Part shown: positions 29,084 through 36,695 of the stretch, piece after piece | How positions within the stretch are numbered: position 1 is the first letter of the stretch | Layout: every line of letters starts with the position of its first letter | Assembly: GCF_016008875.1 (NCBI RefSeq) | Contig: NZ_JADTQG010000022.1 | Coordinates: forward strand, 1 to 64,000 | Direction of reading: 5' to 3' | Origin: Ectopseudomonas mendocina | GTDB taxonomy: Bacteria > Pseudomonadota > Gammaproteobacteria > Pseudomonadales > Pseudomonadaceae | Length of the DNA stretch: 64,000 nt | Notes under the pieces: model-generated | What the model was told of the DNA's origin: nothing | Database searches by the model: none | Seen by the model: the letters and a program-made list of their open reading frames with translations, nothing else | Made by a program: the position numbers and the translations under genes

Positions 29084-29154
29084 GCCGATGCTAGTCAGTT
29101 CGCTTTCCTCGCAACTAATACAAGAGTTCGATGCAGCCCATAGCGTTATGGAAT
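29084..29154. promoter_or_regulatory. Conserved 71-bp regulatory element, copy B
   Basis: It carries GCCGATGCTAGTCAG (29084-29098), CTAATACAAGAGT (29115-29127), a T-N11-A site (29118-29132) and the perfect palindrome CCATA-N4-TATGG (29138-29151), spaced exactly as in copy A1. It lies 31-101 bases upstream of the acyl-CoA ligase start. Confidence 0.72.
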
Positions 29155-29239
29155 GGCCGTAGGCAGAGGTACCTGCAGCAAATTGGCGATTGCTGTGCAG
29201 CCATACGACTGGGTTTTAAACGGGGCAGGGCGATATACT

Positions 29240-29273
29240 TCGAGAAGAGAAATCAGGGCTGGGCGCCCTGATT
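29240..29273 (-). terminator. Terminator of the thiolase gene
   Basis: A perfect 9-bp stem (29251-29259 with 29265-29273) is followed on the minus strand by a T/C-rich run. It lies 27 bases past the thiolase stop. Confidence 0.75.
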
Positions 29274-29299
29274 CTGTTGGGAAGTATCGTCTTCGACAG

Positions 29300-30484
29300 T
29301 TACAGCACTTCGAACAGGCCTGCTGCGCCCATACCTCCACCCACGCACATGGTCACCACGACATATTTCGCACCTCGGCGTTTGCCTTCCAGCAAGGCGT
29401 GGCCGACCATGCGTGCGCCGCTCATCCCATAGGGATGGCCGATGGAAATTGCGCCACCGTTGACGTTGAGTTTCGCTGGATCAATGCCGAGTTTTTCGGC
29501 GCTGTACAGCACCTGGCAAGCGAACGCCTCATTGAGTTCCCACAAGCCAATATCGTCGACGCTAAGCCCGTGCTGCTTGAGCAACTTAGGCACCGCATAG
29601 ACGGGGCCGATGCCCATTTCTTCGGGCGCCAGCCCCGCGACAGCCATGCCGCGATAAAGGCCGAGTGGCGCAATATTTCGCTGCGCAGCCAGACGGCCAT
29701 TCATCAGGACACATGCGCTGGCGCCATCAGACAGCTGACTGGCATTGCCTGCCGTGATGCACCCACCTTCGATGACCGCTTTGAGCTTGCGCAAATCTTC
29801 TAACGAGGTTTGCGGGCGATTGCCTTCGTCAAGGCTGAGCGTTACGTCCTCAAAGGTGACAGCGCCGGTGTCCTTGTCCACCAGCTTCTTGCGTGATGTA
29901 ACGGGCACGATTTCGTGTTCGAACACGCCAGAGGCTTGTGCCGCAGCAGTGCGTCGCTGTGATTCCAGCGCATAGGCGTCCTGGGCCTCTCGGCTGATGC
30001 CGTAGCGCTTGGCGACCCATTCGGCGGTCTGCAGCATCGGCATATACGCGTGCGGCACCTGATTGATGACCTGTGGATCTGCCTCGGCCGCAGCCCATTG
30101 CATATGTGCGTTCTGCACCAGGCTGATCTGCTCCTGGCCGGCTCCGATCGTGACCTGCATACCGTCGACCATGATCTGTTTAGCCGCAGTCGCGATGGCC
30201 ATCAGCCCGGAAGCGCACTGACGGTCCACGGTTTGGCCGCTTACGGTCAATGGCAGGCCTGCAGCCAGCAGCGATAGGCGAGCGAGGTTGGTGGAGGCAG
30301 TGCCGCCCTGCATGGCTGTGCCCATGACGACATCCTCAATCTCAGCAGCCTCGATGCCAGCGCGTTGTGCGGCAGCACGTATGGCTATGGCACTCATGCT
30401 TGGAGATTTCAGGTCATTGAAGGCACCACGGTACGCTTTAGCGATAGGGGTGCGAGCGGTAGAAACAATAACGGCGTCTTGCAT
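29300..30484 (-). CDS. Acetyl-CoA acyltransferase (thiolase)
   Basis: This 394-residue degradative-type thiolase would cleave 3-ketoacyl-CoA, the last step of a beta-oxidation turn. The nucleophile Cys90 is in DRQCASGLMA, the NEAFACQ and GHPYGMSGAR (His) motifs are near residues 315 and 347, and the second active-site Cys is in CVGGGMGAAG near the C-terminus. The start at 30484 has GGGAG upstream and gives the canonical MQDAVIVSTARTPIAK N-terminus. It has its own promoter region and terminator, so it is a separate transcription unit beside the ligase operon, reading the same way. Confidence 0.92.
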   Translation of the reverse strand: MQDAVIVSTARTPIAKAYRGAFNDLKSPSMSAIAIRAAAQRAGIEAAEIEDVVMGTAMQGGTASTNLARLSLLAAGLPLTVSGQTVDRQCASGLMAIATAAKQIMVDGMQVTIGAGQEQISLVQNAHMQWAAAEADPQVINQVPHAYMPMLQTAEWVAKRYGISREAQDAYALESQRRTAAAQASGVFEHEIVPVTSRKKLVDKDTGAVTFEDVTLSLDEGNRPQTSLEDLRKLKAVIEGGCITAGNASQLSDGASACVLMNGRLAAQRNIAPLGLYRGMAVAGLAPEEMGIGPVYAVPKLLKQHGLSVDDIGLWELNEAFACQVLYSAEKLGIDPAKLNVNGGAISIGHPYGMSGARMVGHALLEGKRRGAKYVVVTMCVGGGMGAAGLFEVL

Positions 30485-30642
30485 GGTTACTCCCGGGGAA
30501 TCGGCGGTATGTGATTGGCTCTGCTCTCGGCATTCATTCAGTAACGAAACTGCTCGCCTCAAGCAGGATTCAGATCAAAGAGCCCGTCGCCACCCTAAGA
30601 GGGCCTCGATTATTTTAGAAATGACATGTCGTGATGCCAGGT

Positions 30643-30657
30643 ATTCAGCGTATGAAT
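30643..30657. promoter_or_regulatory. 15-bp palindrome upstream of the thiolase gene
   Basis: ATTCA-N5-TGAAT is a perfect inverted repeat that also satisfies T-N11-A. It lies about 160 bases before the thiolase start and about 160 before the divergent sigma factor. It differs in sequence from the ATA-N9-TAT sites. No other structure is evident in the rest of the 332-base gap 30485-30816 except the Fur box. Confidence 0.4.
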
Positions 30658-30734
30658 TTATGCGAGCAGGTTTTTTAACCACACCCGGGTAACGCCGCGA
30701 GATGCCGTCCGCCGAGTCTGTAGGGGAAAGGTTG

Positions 30735-30756
30735 AAATAAGAATGATTCGCCATTA
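30735..30756. promoter_or_regulatory. Probable Fur box
   Basis: AAATAAGAATGATTCGCCATTA matches the Pseudomonas Fur core (ATNAGAATGATTCNCATT type) around a GAATGATTC centre. It lies 61-82 bases upstream of the ECF sigma start, as expected for an iron-starvation sigma factor. Confidence 0.65.
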
Positions 30757-30816
30757 ATGTTCGCGCGGTCGCCATGCTGCTCCATGGCATTTCAGCCTGC
30801 TGGTTTGCGCCGCGCT

Positions 30817-31335
30817 ATGTCTTCATCCGAAATCGATTCGATCATTCCTCTCGACGTGCTGTACGGCACGCACCAGGGCTGGCTACATGACTGGCTTCGG
30901 CGTTCTGTGGGCTGTTCGCAGCAGGCCGCCGATTTGGTTCAGGACACCTTTCTGCGCCTGCTGGTGCGCGGCCAGCCCGTCGATGATCGGGCGCCCAAGG
31001 CGTTGCTGGCGCGTATCGCGCGTGGGCTGGTGATCGATCACTGGCGACGAGATGCGCTGGAACGTGCCTATCTCGAGTCGTTGGCGCAGTTGCCCGAGGC
31101 GAGCCATCCCTCGCCGGAGGTTCGCTACGAGGCGTTGCAGTCCCTGGAGCGGATCGCACGCTTGCTCGATGGCCTGAAGCCCGCCGTGCGAGAGGCGTTT
31201 CTGCTGTACCAGCTCGGCGGCCTCAATCATGCGCAGGTGGCGCGGCAACTGGGCGTTTCCAGTCGCACCGTCGAGCGGCATGTGGCCAGCGCCTTGCTGC
31301 ACTGCTATCGCCTGTGTTTCGAGGCGTCGGCGTGA
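30817..31335 (+). CDS. FecI-like ECF sigma factor
   Basis: This 172-residue extracytoplasmic-function sigma factor has region 2 (QQAADLVQDTFLRLLVRG, LLARIARGLVIDHWRRD) and region 4 (LKPAVREAFLLYQLGGLNHAQVARQLGVSSRTVERHVASAL). It belongs to the iron-starvation group. The start at 30817 gives the usual length; upstream in-frame ATGs at 30757 and 30784 exist and none has a good ribosome-binding site. A Fur box lies upstream and the stop overlaps the anti-sigma gene. It should drive the TonB receptor gene two positions downstream. Confidence 0.9.
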   Translation: MSSSEIDSIIPLDVLYGTHQGWLHDWLRRSVGCSQQAADLVQDTFLRLLVRGQPVDDRAPKALLARIARGLVIDHWRRDALERAYLESLAQLPEASHPSPEVRYEALQSLERIARLLDGLKPAVREAFLLYQLGGLNHAQVARQLGVSSRTVERHVASALLHCYRLCFEASA

Positions 31336-32252
31336 AAGGCGCCGGACAGCCACCTGAATCCATTGTCCGTGCAGCCATCGAGTGGCAGATGCGCCTGTGC
31401 GCCGATCCCGCCAGTGCCGAGCTGCTGCAGCGACTGCAGGCCTGGCTGGAGCAGGACGAACGGCATGACCTAGCCTGGCAGCGCCTGCAGCAGATGGCCG
31501 GGCTGTTTCGGGTAACCCCTCTTACCGATGCGGCGCAAACCATCCCGCTACTGCAGCGCGCCGAGGCCGACCTGAGTCGCCGACGCATGCTCAAGCTGCT
31601 TGGGCTGACGGCCGGCAGCGCCACGCTGTTGGCGGCAGCTTCGGCGCCTGTGTGGCGGGCGGACTTCGCCACGGCCACCGGCGAAACGCGGCGGCTCGAG
31701 CTGGCGGGCAATGTCGACGTGCTGCTCAACACCGGCAGCGCCATCGATGTACGCGGGCAGGACCTCTTGCTGCGGAGTGGCGAGGCGCTGGTGGAAGGAG
31801 AGCGATGGCAACTGCGCTGCAATTTTGCCGAATGCCTGGGGCGGCACGCGCGCATGTCGGTGCGCGAGTACGACGACCGCAGCGAGATACGGGTCGAGCA
31901 GGGCGAGGTCCGGGTTCGTGCCGCGGCAGGGCAGCATCGTTTACAGGCAGGCGAAGGGCTGGCGGTATCGGCGAGCCGCATGACGGCGCTGGAACGAGGA
32001 GCGCTCGACCCGTTCGCCTGGGCGCGCGGTCTGCTGGTGGTCAGCGACATCCGCCTGGCGGACTTTCTCGCCGAGGCCGGGCGCTACCGGCATGGCTGGC
32101 TGGGCTGCGATCCGGCGGTAGCTGATTTGCGCCTGTCCGGCGTGTTCCGCCTCGCTGAACCCGAGCTGATGTTGCGCAACATCACCCATCTGTTGCCGGT
32201 GACGCTGGTGGAGCGAACCCGCTGGTGGGTGCGCGTCGTGCCCATCGCGTAA
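31332..32252 (+). CDS. FecR-family anti-sigma / sigma regulator
   Basis: This 306-residue protein starts with a GTG overlapping the sigma stop (GTGA). It has an N-terminal DUF4880/anti-sigma segment (AAIEWQMRLCADPASAELLQRLQAWLEQDERHDLAWQRLQQM), a single TM helix near residues 90-110 (LKLLGLTAGSATLLAAA) and a periplasmic FecR domain with GEALVEGERW and EVRVRAAAGQHRLQAGEGL. It relays receptor occupancy to the sigma factor. The tail ending in LMLRNITHLLPVTLVERTRWWVRV is the STN-like end that contacts the receptor. Confidence 0.9.
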   Translation: MKGAGQPPESIVRAAIEWQMRLCADPASAELLQRLQAWLEQDERHDLAWQRLQQMAGLFRVTPLTDAAQTIPLLQRAEADLSRRRMLKLLGLTAGSATLLAAASAPVWRADFATATGETRRLELAGNVDVLLNTGSAIDVRGQDLLLRSGEALVEGERWQLRCNFAECLGRHARMSVREYDDRSEIRVEQGEVRVRAAAGQHRLQAGEGLAVSASRMTALERGALDPFAWARGLLVVSDIRLADFLAEAGRYRHGWLGCDPAVADLRLSGVFRLAEPELMLRNITHLLPVTLVERTRWWVRVVPIA

Positions 32253-32290
32253 AAAATTTGTCGGACTTTGGCTGTTCATCCGGTTAGGGG
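32251..32290 (+). promoter_or_regulatory. Candidate ECF (FecI-type) promoter of the receptor gene
   Basis: Directly after the anti-sigma stop is an A-run leading into TTTGTCGG and, about 20 bases on, CATCCGGTT. This layout resembles FecI-type sigma promoters before other Pseudomonas TonB receptor genes. The exact -35/-10 cannot be fixed by eye. Confidence 0.4.
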
Positions 32291-32316
32291 TGATCACTCC
32301 CTGAATGGATCCCCCC

Positions 32317-34686
32317 ATGCGTTCTACTCGATCTCTGCCGCCGCGCCTGCAACCGCGCACGCTATCCAAGGCCATCTGTATCGCTCTGGCGCTATATGGC
32401 GTCGCCACGAGCCCGGCGCTGCTGGCCGCCGAGCCCGCGTCCCGTGTAGCGACTGCGGACGTGCAGGGTGGGCCGCTGGACCAGGCGCTGAGCTTCTATG
32501 CCGAACGAGCCGGCATCACCTTGTCGTATTCCCCACAAGTGGTACGTGGGCTGGTGAGCCCGGGTTCGACAGGCGCGCAATCGGTGGAAGAGGGGCTGTC
32601 GCAACTGCTGCGCGGCACCGGGCTGGTGGCCGAGAAGACCGCGTCCGGCTATGTGGTGCGGCCGCAGACTGCCGATGACAGCTATCAGCTGCAGCCCGTC
32701 ACCATCGAGGCCGCGCCGACGCAGAGTGCCTTTGCACCCGTGCCGGGTTATTTCGCCAGCAATGCCAGCACCGCCACCAAGACCGATCTGCCGATTCTGC
32801 AAACCGCGCAGAGCATCAGCGTGGTCACCGCCGGGCAGATCGCCGATCGCAAGGTCGACCGTATCGAGGACGCCGTGGCCTACAGCGCTGGCGTACGCAC
32901 CGGCAGCTCGGGGCTCGATCCGCGCTTCGACCAGATCAACATTCGCGGCTTCGACACCACCATGTCCGCCGACTTCCTCGATGGACTGCGCCAGCCCTAC
33001 AACGGCTGGCTGTCGATCTACGGCACGGAAGCCTACGCCCTCGAGCGCATCGAGGTGCTCAAGGGGCCGGCCTCGGTGCTTTATGGGCAGATCAGCCCGG
33101 GCGGCATGGTCAACCGGGTCAGCAAGCGCCCCAGCCTGCAGGCCAAGAACCAGGTGGAAATCCAGGCTGGCAACCACGATCACCGCCAGGGGCAGTTCGA
33201 TATCGGCGGTCAGCTGGATGAGCAGGGCGATGTACTGTTCCGTACCGTTGGTGTCTATCGCGACGCCAGGTACGACATCGAACAGCTGAACAATGACGTG
33301 CGCCTGCTGGCGCCCTCGCTGAGCTGGCAGATCGACCCGGCCACCAGCCTGACCCTGTTGGCGCAGTATCAGGAGCGCGAGACTGCCGCCTCGCCGATGC
33401 TCTACCAGGACGGCGACCGCCTGACCGATTTCTGGCAGGGCGACGAGTATTTCGACAAGCTCGGTCAGCGCCAGTGGACCTTCGGCTACGAGTTCGAGCA
33501 CGCCTTCAACGACACCTTCTCCCTGCAGCAGAACCTGCGCTACGGCCAGCTGGACACCACCAACCAGTACCTGCAGCCCAATGGCACGATCACCAACGGG
33601 GTGATGGAGCGTTATGCCGTCGGTGTGTACGAGGACATGGAGTCGGTGAGCAGCGATACCCGTCTGGTCAGCCGCTTCGCCACTGGCGAGCTGCAGCACA
33701 CGCTGCTGACTGGCTGGGATTACACCTGGTTCGACAGCTCGGTGCTTTATGCGACCGGGCCGGCGCCCTCGATAGACATGAACGCGCCGGATTATCACCA
33801 ACCAGTCGCCCGGCCCGGCAACCCGCTGTCCGACCAGGACAGCCTGACCCAGCGCAGCGGCATCTACCTGCAGGACCAGGTCGAACTCGACCGCTGGCGC
33901 CTGTCCGCCGGTGTGCGCCGCGACTGGGTGCATGTACGCACCAGCGACAACCTGAGCGACAGCAACAGCAAGATCAGCGACTCCGCCACCACTTACCAGC
34001 TAGGCGCGCTGTATCTGTTCGATAATGGCTTGGCGCCCTACGCCAGCTACGCCGAATCCTTCCTGCCGCAAAGCGGCAGCAATGCTGCCGGCCCGCTCAA
34101 ACCCACTGAGGGCAAGCAGTATGAGATCGGCCTCAAGTACCAGCCGCCCGGCACCAGCGCGATGTTCACCGCTTCGCTCTATCACCTGACCCAGGAGAAC
34201 GTGTCGACCCGCGACCCGCTCGATCCGCTCAACACCGTACAGACTGGCGAGCAGGTGTCGCGCGGTCTGGAGCTGGAAGCCGTGGCCGACCTCAGCGAGC
34301 GCCTGCACCTGACCGCCAGCTACAGCTACAACGATCCGGAAATCACCAAGAGCAACGACGGCGACGAGGGCAACGATCCGAAGAACGTGCCGCGTCATCT
34401 GGCAGCGCTGTGGCTGGCCTACAAGCTGCCATCCGGGCTCGGTTTCGGTGCTGGCGCGCGCTACACCGGCAGCGTCTACGGCAACGACATGAACACGGTG
34501 AAGAGCGAGGATTACACGCTGTTCGACGCAGGTGTGCATTACGACTTCGCCGGCGAGCTGGACGGTGTGCGCCTGGCCGTCAATGCGCGCAACCTGACCG
34601 ACAAGCAGTACGTCAACTGTCAGGACGGCTACTGCTACCGCGGCGAGGCACGCAGTGTGATCACCAGCCTGAGCTACAGCTGGTGA
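32317..34686 (+). CDS. TonB-dependent siderophore receptor with STN signalling domain
   Basis: This 789-residue outer-membrane receptor has a signal peptide (about residues 1-38), an N-terminal STN domain (about 45-115, VQGGPLDQALSFYAERAGITLSY) for transmembrane signalling through FecR, a plug domain (NIRGFDTTMSADFLDGL, ERIEVLKGPASVLYGQISPGGMVN) and a 22-strand barrel ending in LSYSW. It belongs to the FhuA/FoxA-like siderophore class. The ATG at 32317 is preferred to 32305 for the better spaced GGA upstream. The overlapping esterase gene suggests an ester-type siderophore such as a catecholate trilactone. Confidence 0.92.
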   Translation: MRSTRSLPPRLQPRTLSKAICIALALYGVATSPALLAAEPASRVATADVQGGPLDQALSFYAERAGITLSYSPQVVRGLVSPGSTGAQSVEEGLSQLLRGTGLVAEKTASGYVVRPQTADDSYQLQPVTIEAAPTQSAFAPVPGYFASNASTATKTDLPILQTAQSISVVTAGQIADRKVDRIEDAVAYSAGVRTGSSGLDPRFDQINIRGFDTTMSADFLDGLRQPYNGWLSIYGTEAYALERIEVLKGPASVLYGQISPGGMVNRVSKRPSLQAKNQVEIQAGNHDHRQGQFDIGGQLDEQGDVLFRTVGVYRDARYDIEQLNNDVRLLAPSLSWQIDPATSLTLLAQYQERETAASPMLYQDGDRLTDFWQGDEYFDKLGQRQWTFGYEFEHAFNDTFSLQQNLRYGQLDTTNQYLQPNGTITNGVMERYAVGVYEDMESVSSDTRLVSRFATGELQHTLLTGWDYTWFDSSVLYATGPAPSIDMNAPDYHQPVARPGNPLSDQDSLTQRSGIYLQDQVELDRWRLSAGVRRDWVHVRTSDNLSDSNSKISDSATTYQLGALYLFDNGLAPYASYAESFLPQSGSNAAGPLKPTEGKQYEIGLKYQPPGTSAMFTASLYHLTQENVSTRDPLDPLNTVQTGEQVSRGLELEAVADLSERLHLTASYSYNDPEITKSNDGDEGNDPKNVPRHLAALWLAYKLPSGLGFGAGARYTGSVYGNDMNTVKSEDYTLFDAGVHYDFAGELDGVRLAVNARNLTDKQYVNCQDGYCYRGEARSVITSLSYSW

Positions 34687-35528
34687 GGGTGCTGAACTGG
34701 CTGTGCAGCGCCATGACGGCGCTGCTGCTGGGCGGCCTTGCCGCCGCCCAGGCCGAGCCGGTCACTCTGGACGGCAGTGAACAATGGCTGATGAAGAGTG
34801 CCGAGGGCCGCGACTACCGCATCATGGTCAGCCTGCCGGAGGGCGATGTGCCCTATACCGGCGGCTACCCGGTGATCTATCTGCTCGACGGCAATGCCTA
34901 CTTCCCGGCGTTCCACGCCGCCAAGCGGGCGCAACGGCAATGGCGCAAGGCGATCATCGTCGCCATCGGCTACCCCAGCACCACGCCGCTGGATTTCGAG
35001 CGCCGTGCGTTCGACCTCTCACCACCGCAACTCCCCGAGCGCAACGACCCGCCGCAGGGCGGCCAGGACCTGTTTCTCGATTTCATCGAGCAGCGTTTGA
35101 TGCCCCGGGTCAATCAGCGTTTCAAGGTCGATCAGGATCAGCTCAGCCTGGTCGGCCATTCGTTCGGCGGCATGTTCGGCATCTACGCTCTGTTCACCCG
35201 GCCGCAGCTTTTCCAGCATGTAGTCGCCATCAGCCCCAGCCTGTGGTGGCGCGACCGCTACCTGCTGGAACATGAGCGGGCATTCACCCGTCGCGCACAT
35301 GCAGGAGAGCTGGATCTGACCCATCGCAGCCTGAGCATGTGGGTAGGCGACCGGGAAATGCCGCAGGAAATCCAGGACGTGCGCGCGCTGCAGATTCGCC
35401 TGGAAAACCTTTCGCAATATGGGCTGCGCAGTGACTTCCAGCTCGAGGCGGGCGAGGACCACATGTCCGTTCCGTTTCGGGTCACCACCCGGGTTCTGGA
35501 GGAGTTGATGAGCACGCGGCGTTACTGA
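34683..35528 (+). CDS. Periplasmic esterase, IroE/PfeE-like (siderophore hydrolase)
   Basis: This 281-residue alpha/beta hydrolase of the esterase-D family has a signal peptide (about residues 1-25), the YPVIYLLDGNAYF motif near 60, the nucleophile in LVGHSFGGMFG near residue 158, AISPSLWW near 187 and the catalytic His in AGEDHMSVP near 261. The likely start is a GTG that overlaps the receptor stop (GTGA), so the two are translationally coupled. In related loci such enzymes open tri-catecholate siderophore rings to release iron. The ligand is inferred from the receptor linkage only. Confidence 0.85.
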   Translation: MRVLNWLCSAMTALLLGGLAAAQAEPVTLDGSEQWLMKSAEGRDYRIMVSLPEGDVPYTGGYPVIYLLDGNAYFPAFHAAKRAQRQWRKAIIVAIGYPSTTPLDFERRAFDLSPPQLPERNDPPQGGQDLFLDFIEQRLMPRVNQRFKVDQDQLSLVGHSFGGMFGIYALFTRPQLFQHVVAISPSLWWRDRYLLEHERAFTRRAHAGELDLTHRSLSMWVGDREMPQEIQDVRALQIRLENLSQYGLRSDFQLEAGEDHMSVPFRVTTRVLEELMSTRRY

Positions 35529-35753
35529 ATGGTTTTTTTGCTTTGGTCCGGCCCGGACAATACGAGTGGATTGTGCATGCACTACTGACATGTATATAGA
35601 TATGGCTAAAAGGTATTTAAATTATATTTTTTATATCGGTATAGTTCTATCTATGCGTACCTGCCGACCAATCGGCGCGCCGCACTGAACACATGGCCGA
35701 GTCCTCGGCCGGTCAAAGTGAAGCGCCATTGGCGCCCTTGCATGGAGTTCTCT
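35529..35753 (+). promoter_or_regulatory. AT-rich promoter region of the sulfonate/sulfate-ester operon
   Basis: The segment about 35575-35660 is markedly AT-rich compared with its surroundings and contains repeated TATAT/ATATC patches. Such upstream stretches are typical of CysB-activated sulfate-starvation promoters; this is inferred from gene content. No gene is present. Confidence 0.4.
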
Positions 35754-36644
35754 ATGTCGGCAGCAGCTCATTCCATCCCCTCCACGTCGGCACAGTCATT
35801 CGAAGTTCGCCCCTTTGATGCGCCGGTGGGGGCCGAGGTCGTCGGCCTCGACCTCAGCCTCCCGCTGAGCGACGCCGATTTCGCCCGCGTTCACCAGGCG
35901 CACCTCGACTACAACGTCGTGGTGTTCCGCGACCAGCGCATCACGCCGCAGCAGCAGATCGATTTCAGCCGCCGTTTCGGTATCTTGCAGATCCATGTGC
36001 TCAAGCAGTTCCTGCTGGAAGGCCACCCGGAAATCTTCATCATCTCCAACATCAAGGAGAACGGGCAGCCGATCGGCCTGGGCGATGCCGGCAAGTTCTG
36101 GCATTCGGATCTTTCGTACAAGGAATTCCCCAGCCTGGGCTCCATGCTCTACGCCCAGGAGCTGCCGGAGGAGGGCGGCGACACCCTGTTCGCCAGCCAG
36201 CAGCTGGCCTTCGAGACGCTGCCGACCGAGTTGCGCCAGGCCATCGACGGCAAGCGCGCTGCCCATTCCTATACGGCGCGTTATGCCGATGAGGTATTCG
36301 CCGGCATTCGTCGCCCGACGCTGACCGAGGCGCAGCTGGCCGAGGTCACGGCGGTGGTCCATCCAGTGGTGCGCACTCACCCGGAAACCGGCCGCAAGGG
36401 CCTGTTCGTCAACGAGAACTTCACCACCCACATTCTCGATGTGCCCGAGGACGAAAGCCGGCAGATCCTCGCCGAGCTGTATGCCCATAGCGCCAAACCG
36501 GAATTCATCTATCGCCACCAGTGGCAGGACGGCGACATGGTGTTCTGGGACAACCGCGCACTGATCCACTTGGCCACGGGCTGCCGGAGTCATCTGCGGC
36601 GGCGCATGCACCGCACGACTATCCAGGGCGATGTGCCGTTCTAG
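35754..36644 (+). CDS. TauD/TfdA-family Fe(II)/2-oxoglutarate dioxygenase
   Basis: This 296-residue dioxygenase of the TauD fold has the metal motif HSD at H117-D119 (KFWHSDLSY), the distal His at H286 and the 2-oxoglutarate Arg in the C-terminal HRTTIQGD segment, with a WDNRALIHLATG region typical of the family. Members oxidise taurine, alkyl sulfates (AtsK) or herbicide ethers, releasing sulfite, sulfate or phenol. The start at 35754 has GGAG upstream; the longer frame is not coding-like. It leads an operon with an ABC importer, suggesting release of sulfur from an imported sulfonate or sulfate ester. Confidence 0.88.
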   Translation: MSAAAHSIPSTSAQSFEVRPFDAPVGAEVVGLDLSLPLSDADFARVHQAHLDYNVVVFRDQRITPQQQIDFSRRFGILQIHVLKQFLLEGHPEIFIISNIKENGQPIGLGDAGKFWHSDLSYKEFPSLGSMLYAQELPEEGGDTLFASQQLAFETLPTELRQAIDGKRAAHSYTARYADEVFAGIRRPTLTEAQLAEVTAVVHPVVRTHPETGRKGLFVNENFTTHILDVPEDESRQILAELYAHSAKPEFIYRHQWQDGDMVFWDNRALIHLATGCRSHLRRRMHRTTIQGDVPF

Positions 36645-36695
36645 GCGATAGCCCGCCACACCCCATTTCCATATTTTTTTGACTGGAGCCTCGAC

